A DNA stretch of 64,000 nucleotides from Buxus sempervirens (lineage: Eukaryota > Streptophyta > Magnoliopsida > Buxales > Buxaceae). Both the position numbers and the translations under genes were made by a program. Shown in pieces: positions 56,341-64,000 of the stretch. Under the pieces are notes generated by a model, which saw only the letters and a program-made list of their open reading frames with translations, was not told where the DNA came from and ran no database searches. The stretch spans positions 16,354,048 through 16,418,047 of the forward strand of contig OX387194.1 of the NCBI GenBank assembly GCA_947561395.2, given 5' to 3'. The number at the start of each line of letters is the position of its first letter. The stretch's first letter is position 1.

Positions 56341-59300
56341 TTAGGCATAGTACAGTTTGACTGCGTCCGCATTTATCGGTTCAGGAAAAATTGCCCCGTC
56401 CATTTCTTGCAAGATAAGTGCTCCTCGGGACAGAACCTTGTGGACTATGAATGGCCCTTCGTAGTTTGGCTTGAATTTCCCACGGTTGTCGTCTTGATGG
56501 GGAAAGATTCTCTTCAGTACTAGGTCTCCCACTTTGAACTGTCGTGGCTTCACTTTCTTGTTGTAGGCTCGCGCCACTCTCTGTTGATAGAGCTGGCCAT
56601 GGCACAAAGCCTTGATCCTTTTTTCATCCAATAACTGCAACTGGTCAAATCTGGATTCTTCCCATTCGACGTCACTGATTTCAGCTTCCTTCAGAATTCT
56701 GAGCGACGGAATCTGTGCTTCCACTGGGAGGACTGCTTCCATTCCATATACCAGGGAGAAAGGGGTTGCCCCGGTTGATGTCCTAATCGACGTCCGATAG
56801 GCATGCAGCGCATAGGGCAGCTTCTCATGCCAATCTCTGTAAGTGACTACCATTTTCTCAAGTATCTTCTTGAGATTCTTGTTGGCAGCTTCTACTGCCC
56901 CGTTCATCTTGGGCCGGTATGCCGTGGAGTTTAGATGTCTGATCTTCAGATCTTCACACATCTTTTCCATGTCCTTATTATTCAGATTCTTTGCATTGTC
57001 TGTGATGATCGCTTCTGGAACTCCGTAGCGACAGACTATATTGTTTTTGATAAACTTGAGCACATGAGACTTCTTGACATTCACGAAGGACATGGCCTCT
57101 ACCCACTTGGTAAAATAGTCAATTGCCACTAAGATGAACCGATGCCCGTTTGAAGCCGTTGGATGAACTTGGCCTATCATGTCAATTCCCCAGATGGCGA
57201 ACGGCCAAGGTGATGTCATGGAGTACAACGTATTCGGCGGTGCATGGATATTGTCGGCATAAATCTGGCATAACTGGCATTTTCTGACATGAGCGTAGCA
57301 ATCTGCTTCCATGGTCATCCAGTAGTAGCCCATCCTTAGAATCTTCCTTGCTAGCATATGCCCATTCATGTGTGCGCCGCACAACCCTCCATGGACTTCC
57401 TCGATTAATCTCTGCGCCTCGGCTTCTCTGACACATAGCAGCAGAGAGTCATTGTGTGACTTCTTGTACAGCCTACCTCCACTGTAGAAGTACTGCCCTG
57501 CCAACCTCTGTATAGTTCGCTTCTCTGCAGCTGAGGCACATTCTGGCAGGATTTTGCTCCTTATGTACCTCTCAATATCTGCGTACCAAGGCTCCTCTTC
57601 GGGTGTGCTCTTCTCGACACCGAAGCAGTAAACAGGGTAACGCCGAATTTCTATTTCCAGTGGTTGCACCCAAGCATTATTCGTGATGGTGGCCATTGAT
57701 GCCAGTGTAGCTAGTGCATCTGCAAATCGGTTCCCGTCTCGTGGCATGTAGTCAAATGTCACGCTCTCAAATTCCTCTTCTAATTCCTTGACCAGCTCTT
57801 GGTATGGCACTAACTTCACATCTCTGGTCTTCCAGTCCCCCATCACTTGGTAGATGATAAGACTTGAATCACCAAACACTTTCAGCTCTCGTACACGCAT
57901 CTCGATGGCTGCTCGCAAGCCTAACACACATGCTTCATATTCGGCCATGTTGCTAGTGCAATCAAACAGAAGTTTTGCTGCTATCGGGTGATGGACACCG
58001 TCTGGGGAGATTAGCACTGCTCCGACCCCTTTTCCATTTACATTCACTGCCCCGTCAAAGAACATTTGCCACTTGGTTTCTTCTGTATCCTCTGCAGACT
58101 CTGTACACATCACATCTTCGTCCGGGAAGTGAGTCAGAAGCGGTTGGTAGTCAGGCAGTGGATGTTCTGCCAAGTGATCCACCACAGCTTGCCCTTTTAT
58201 TGCCTTCCTAGTTGTGTAGACAATGTCATACTCAGATAAAAGGACTTGCCACCTGGCAACCCTACCAGTGGAGATCGGCTTCTCAAAGATGTACTTCAAT
58301 GGATCCAGATTGGAGATCAGTAAGACTGTGTGACTAAGCAAATAGTGTCAGAGCTTCTGAGCTGCCCAGACCAGGGCGCAACACGTCTTTTCAAGCACTG
58401 TGTATCTGACTTCGATGTTAGTAAACTTCTTGCTTAGGTAGTAGATTGCTTGTTCTTTCCGCCCTTTCTCATCGTGTTGTCCTAACACACATCCTACAGC
58501 CGTCTCAGAGACCGTCAGATACATAATCAAGGGTCGTCCTGGGACCAACGTCGGTGGACTCATCAGATAGGCCTTGATTTTATCAAACGCTACTTGACAG
58601 TCGTCATTCCAAACCACAGGGTTGTCTTTCTTTAGCAGCTTGAATATGGGCTCACACACAGGAGTCATCTGTGCAATGAACCTACTGATATACTGCAATC
58701 TGCCTAGGAACCCTCTCACTTCCTTTTCTGTACATGGATGAGGCATCTCCAGAATTGCCTTTGCTTTGGCAGGGTCTACCTCAATGCCCCGCTTGCCCAC
58801 TATGAAGCCGAGCAGTTTTCCTGAAGTGACTCCAAACACGCACTTGTTTGGGTTGAGCCGGAGCTTGTGCTCTCTGAGTCTGTCGAACATCTTTCCAAGG
58901 TTTACCAAGTGATCCTCTTCTTCCTTCGACTTCGCTATCATGTCATCCACATACACTTCCATCTCATTATGTATCATGTCGTGGAACAACAGAGTCATCG
59001 CACGCTGATATGTAGCGCCTGCATTCTTCAGTCCAAAAGGCATCACACGGTAGCAGTAAGTGCCCCAGTGCGTGATGAAGGATGTTTTTTCCATATCTTC
59101 AGGTGCCATCCTTATCTGGTTGTAACCAGAGAAGCCGTCCATGAAAGAGAACATTGAATGCGTTGCCGTATTGTCCACCAGTACATCAATGTGCGGCAAT
59201 GGGAAGTCGTCCTTTGGACTCGCTTTGTTCAGATCTCTATAGTCAACACACATCCTGACTTTCCCGTCTTTCTTGGGAACTGGCACGATGTTGGCCAACC

Positions 59301-62300
59301 ACTCTGGATAGTGAGTTACTTGCAGGAATCCGGCATCCAACTGCTTGGTGACCTCTTCCTTGATCTTCAGGGCCCATTCCGGCTTCGTGCGCCTAAGCTT
59401 CTGTTTCACAAGTACGGCCTCAGACTTCGTTGGTAACCGATGCACAACCAAGTCCATGTCTAACCCGGGCATATCCTCGTATGACCATGCAAACACGTCA
59501 GAATAAGATTTAAGAAAATCAAACATCTGTTTTCTCAATAATGGTGATAGCTTTTTACCAATTTGGAGGATCCTTGGTTGTGGTATTTCGCCTATGTCAA
59601 TTGACTCTGTTTCCTCAATGTTAGCCTGGGGACCCTTTTCGTGTCTTTCCAATGCAAGTTGGATTTCGAGCGGGGTCTCCCATGATTCATCATCGTCCTC
59701 ATGCTCGAGGGACTCACAGGGGACGATGTTTGAATCTTCTTGCTGCGATGGGTGAGCGCCCCAATCTGACTTGTCGAGCTCTTGCTCATTTTCAGGATTG
59801 GACACTGGCTCATGCATTTCATTTATTATTGCCATCTGTACTGGCTTTTCAATTTCTTTTTGTTCTTTTTGTTTTTCTTGTTCACTTATGGCAATCTTAT
59901 TACCTATCCCGTGCCCCAGACCTTCCGGGTGTGCGTCGGGATTGATACTAAGATCGCGATGCTCAAGTTGTTCATTTTTGTTATTTTCTTTTTCAAACAA
60001 ATGTAAGTAGTAAGAAGAGTTCAGGTATTCATTAAAAATATGAGCAGTAGCTACAACAGAAACTTCAGAGGTGATAGAAACCCCCTTTGGGATAGCAGCT
60101 TTGCTGATGGCAAAAGGTGTGGCGCTCCAATTCCTGAGTGGTGCCGTGTCTTTCTTGCTGATGATGACTGCCGTTTCTGGTTCTCCTGCCAGTACCATGT
60201 TGGCGCTGTCATCCGAAGATATGCAGATTGGGTCTTGTGCTGCGCCTCCCACTGGCTTGTTCTGGCTTCTCTCTGACTGGGGGCCAGATTCTGATGATAT
60301 CCCCATCCATGCTCCACTGATGGGGATGGCCCACGGTATCTCGTCCCTGGGTGGCGCATACGCAACGGTGACTTCGTTGGCCGGGTCAACTCTGGGGGGT
60401 GCAAACATTATGGGTATCCCAGTTGGTATCCCAGTAACTGTAGAAGAGTAAGCTGGTGGTGCCCATTTGCCGTAAGCTGCATGGTATACCTCTTCCGGTA
60501 CCGGCCGTAGCACTTGGGGCATGCTACGGAACATGCGGTTCAAACCATCGCGAGTTCCAGGGTGCGGGATATAGGGGCGTGGAGGAGGCGACCCTGGCCT
60601 GCGGGTTGGAACTCCTGAGCTGTCTCGCCCTTCCATCATGCAGACATACATGATTGGACCTTCTTCTTTGGATTCTTCCAGGGGAGCAGGTGGCGGCACT
60701 TCCATCACACTTGCGGAGTTGATCGGGATCCCATCAGGGATGGACTGCTCGTCTAGTGGGGCGAAGGCCATGGTGACTTCGTCGACTGAGTCCAGAGCGA
60801 CCAGTGCTGGCAGGCCATCTGGCGACCCCTCAGGAGCCAACGGGTCTACTTCCACTATATCCCCAATCACTTCCATAGATGGTGGCTCTTCCCAAAGCAT
60901 CTGAGCCAATCCTTGCAGGTAGTCCTCCTTTGCGGCAGGGGTGTCCAGAAACTCATCTCCCCATCCTTGGGGGACTATATTCTCAAGGGCTTGGGCCGCT
61001 GCACGCTCCATGTTAGCGAAGCGGTGGTATAAGTTCTCGTGCACGCATATGGGCCAGTGGGGGTCTCTTCCTTCAGTTCTTGCCCTTTTCCTTTCGGCGC
61101 GGTTCCCAAGGAGTCGGGAGTAGTCTTCTGGCTGCGGTCTGAAACCCAGTCCAAAACCAATAGTCTGCTCATAAGGTCGGATTGCTACCTTAATTCCCTG
61201 CTTATACTTGCCCAATCCATCGCCGGCTCTGAGACCCCAGTCTGCGCAGTCAGCGGCGCTGAACATGTACTTTCTTTGCCTCTTCGAGAGTCGTCGCCCC
61301 CTTTCAGATTCAGGGATTCGGTTTACCTGCACCATCTCCACAGCTTGGAAATTGAGTGTGGTGGGCAACTCATAATCCACATAGGGTACCCCGACCCTTT
61401 CGAACTCTCGATGATCCTCAGCATGTACTGTTATGAGTTCGTTGCCTGACACGAACCGGACCATTCTGTGCAATGTGGAAGATACTGCTCCTGCCTGATG
61501 TAGCCACGGCCTCCCAATCAGCAAGTTGAATGAGGCGTTGATATCCATGAGTTCGAACTCCATGGTAAAGGGCCTATCTGTGATCATGATCACCAAAGTG
61601 ACCTCTCCCAGTGAGTCCCTTCGGGCGTTGTCAAAGCCTCTGACATTGTGCCCACTTGGTTTGATCATTGAAGGATCTAATTGTAAACTGTGAAACGTCC
61701 TCATTGGGCATATGTTCAAAGCTGACCCGTTGTCAATCTGGCACGCTTTACGATGAGATCCGCGCACTTCACGGTTATATAGAGCGGCTCGGTGTGATTG
61801 CACCCTTCAGATGGCAGGTCTGCTGCAGAAAAGGAGATAGCCTGTGGTGCCATGATCACTAACACCACCGCCCCTAGCTGCTCAGGGTCGATATCCGCTG
61901 GTACGTGTGCGTCACCCAGGACCTTCATCAGAAGTCTCATTATGGGAATCTGGGCGGGTACCTTGTTCAACTGCTAGAGGAGATCATATTCGGGAGTGTA
62001 GATACTGTGGTGCAAATCTGTGACCTCTTCTTCTGTGGCCCTTCCCTTTCTCTTGAGGGTCGGTGGCAATTCTGTAACCACGTCCTTCCCTTTTTCTTTC
62101 CTTTTCGCTTCTGCTTCTGTTCCCTCCTCTGGTGCGGGTGGGGGGTCAGTGTTTATGTATCGACCGGATCGGGTGATCCGATCGATTTCTGCTTCAATGG
62201 TGATGGTGGTGGCTTGATGGTAGAAAGATGGGGTGGGGTAAGGTGGGGATACCGTGTTGTACGAGGGTGGTTCCAGGTTGAGTTGTGAGAGGTTGAGGGT

Positions 62301-64000
62301 GGGTGGTTCAAATGAAAGGGAGAAGGGGTCTTGTGGAGGTGAGTCCATGATGTCATGGATGTTGAGGGCGGAGGGGTTGGTGAGAGGGGTGGAGTAGAAA
62401 AACTCTTGGTCTGTGGGTGGGTGGAAATGTACCAGAGGGAGATCCGTAGGGAAGTCATCGCCGCCTTCTTCAATGACGTTTATTGTCTTATTTTCCTTTC
62501 GGAAGTTTACTGCTGATTCGGCTTCCGAGTCTGTACCAGCGGATTCATCTGAGCTCTCATAAGGATCAGGTGGGCTTGCAAGTTCGGAAGTGGATGATGG
62601 CTCCCCTTCTACTGTGACATGGGGGAGGCCAGGCCACTCGGGTGTGCCATGGGAGAGGGATTCAGAACTTGGTTCATCTGATAGGAGATCGGCGAGGGAC
62701 TGCAAGTCTGGCTCCGATGTTGCAGACATATACTCAGGCGGCCATCCAGTAGACATTTGCGGGGGTACCCTTGAACTGCCCACTGATGCATCGATGTCCT
62801 GTGGCCCATCTCAGAACCAAGGTCCTTCAGAACTTCCCACTCCTTCCCTGCGTGGAGGGGACGGGGAGTCACTGATACATCCGCATTGCATGGGGTTCCA
62901 TGGCCCCGTGACTTCCTCACTGCTTTGAGGCTCATCCTCGATCGTACAGATGTAGACATTTGTATTCTCCTTTACTGCAATTGCTGTCGAGTGGGTTTCT
63001 GCTTGAAGCTGCACCTTCACTGTCTGCCCTGGTTGGCCAATCAGTACAGGCGGGTCAAACTGCCCAGTGCCCCGGTCACAGCTCACCTGATTAGCTGACT
63101 TGCTGGTTGAGGCCTTAGAATGATCCGGGAGAGGATTGGTGGTGATGCCAGCTGCTGGGGTCTGAGCCTGTGGTGCTGAGGGGTCGACCGTGATGCGTCT
63201 GCTGTCAATTAGGTCTTGGATGTCGTGCCTTAGATCCCAACACCGATTAGTGTGATGCCCCGGAGCACCAGAGTGGTACTTGCACCGTTCTGCCTCGTTG
63301 TAGCTTCTGGCGTTGACCAGTCTGGGATTCGGGGGTTTGATTTGCAAGTACCCTTTCTTTAGCAAAGTAGGTAGCAACTCTGCTGGCGCATACGGTAGTG
63401 GAGTGAAAACCCGTTTCATCCTGGCTTCAAATTCTTCTTTCGTCTTTCTTACCCCTTGGTAAGCTGTCTGCCCGGTCCCTTGGGGTGCCACTGCCTCTGG
63501 TCCTTGAGAGAAGTGATAAGGCTGTGCCGGGTGCACGTAATTCACTGCCTGCTGTTCCTGCCTCCTGGGCTCCTGCCCTTGGTTTCTGCTGGCCTGTCCT
63601 GTCACTGGCCTCCTTGGTGCGGCACTTTGCCCACTGCCATCTATCTTTCCGGCCCTCACTGCGTCTTCAATCCGATCGGCTGTCAAGATCAGGTCGTTGA
63701 AATTCGATGTACTTTGCCCCAGCAGCAAAGTGAAGAACGGCTGTCCCAATGACGCAATGAACAGAGATGTCATCTCTTGTTCCAATAGTGGCGGCTGTAC
63801 CAGTGTGGCCAACTCCTTCCAGCGTTTAGCATATTCTCTCACCGACTCGTGGCTCTTTTTAGTCAACCTCTGTAGTTCTGCCCTAGTCTGTACAATCTGA
63901 CTATTTAGGCGGTACTGCTGGATGAAGACTGCTGCCAGGTCATTCCATGTCTTTATCTTAGCCTTGTCCAGACTCAAGAACCAAGAGTAAGCGGCCCCTG

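Larger units (their letters stand above)
51037..64000 (-). mobile_element. Large Ty3/Gypsy element of Tat type, partial (5' end outside window)
   Basis: Fossil element on the minus strand, at least 12.96 kb. Parts on the minus strand: gag (64.0-62.8 kb, continuing off the edge), a low-complexity linker (62.8-62.0), aspartic protease (about 61.75-61.45; QIDNGSALN), a G-patch-like glycine-rich segment (about 61.25-61.13), a long linker (61.1-59.6), RT (about 59.35-58.8; YVDD near 58.95), RNase H (58.65-58.1), a second RNase H-like domain (58.07-57.7; FFDGAVN), and integrase with an HHCC finger (57.4-57.25), catalytic core and GPY-like end (to 56.34). Then come a 2.1-kb spacer, a polypurine tract and the 3' LTR. 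Two RNase H domains mark the Tat lineage. Coding is broken about three times in the visible part. Age cannot be set without the 5' LTR. Confidence 0.9.

Noticed and set aside
60040-62288. Many plus-strand open frames of 60-136 codons within 56-64 kb
   Set aside because: All are antisense shadows of the GC-richer Gypsy polyprotein on the minus strand.

Overview
This is plant nuclear DNA, from a flowering plant with an AT-rich, transposon-dense genome. The evidence is three near-complete DUF247 genes (a land-plant family), isolated exons of plant-type DEG7, RPB5 and a uridine kinase-like/UPRT protein with normal GT-AG splice sites, and typical angiosperm Ty1/Copia, Ty3/Gypsy, TRIM, hAT, Mutator-like, CACTA and LINE relics. 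A woody eudicot would fit, but nothing in the window fixes the species. No rRNA, tRNA gene, CRISPR or bacterial feature was seen.

Layout. (1) 1-19 kb is gene-poor. It holds single intact exons of unrelated host genes, all on the minus strand: DEG7 protease at 850-975, RPB5 at 11,560-11,673, and UPRT domain at 16,803-16,885, with a weaker unnamed exon at 7,540-7,608. Around them lie LINE relics (RTE minus, L1 plus), a decayed Gypsy gag-protease relic split by a hAT MITE with an exact 8-bp target duplication, several tandem duplications, and a CACTA terminus rich in GCGG hairpins. (2) 19-50 kb is a tandemly duplicated DUF247 region. Three long single-exon genes (29.3-30.7, 39.5-41.0 and 45.7-46.9 kb, all minus) are accompanied by three remnants (20.1, 34.8-35.1 and 43.3 kb). 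Their flanks are repeated as duplicons, and the copies differ by insertions: a whole Copia element (20,553-25,630), a solo LTR (47,498-48,614), TRIM elements with 76-80 bp LTRs, hAT and MULE MITEs. Because copies are present side by side, many insertions have an empty site elsewhere in the window, which lets their order be read. (3) 50.4-64 kb is one large minus-strand Ty3/Gypsy element of the Tat type (3.2-kb 3' LTR, long spacer, integrase, two RNase H domains, RT, G-patch, protease, gag). It runs off the right edge and is inserted in a different LTR-like sequence at 50,387-51,036.

How the parts relate. The DUF247 copies share one orientation, a conserved body and divergent C-termini around the single membrane segment, so the cluster looks like a birth-and-death family array reshaped by retroelements. 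The 1-19 kb stretch looks like non-genic DNA that has collected gene pieces, or very long introns of genes extending beyond the window; the sequence alone does not decide which.
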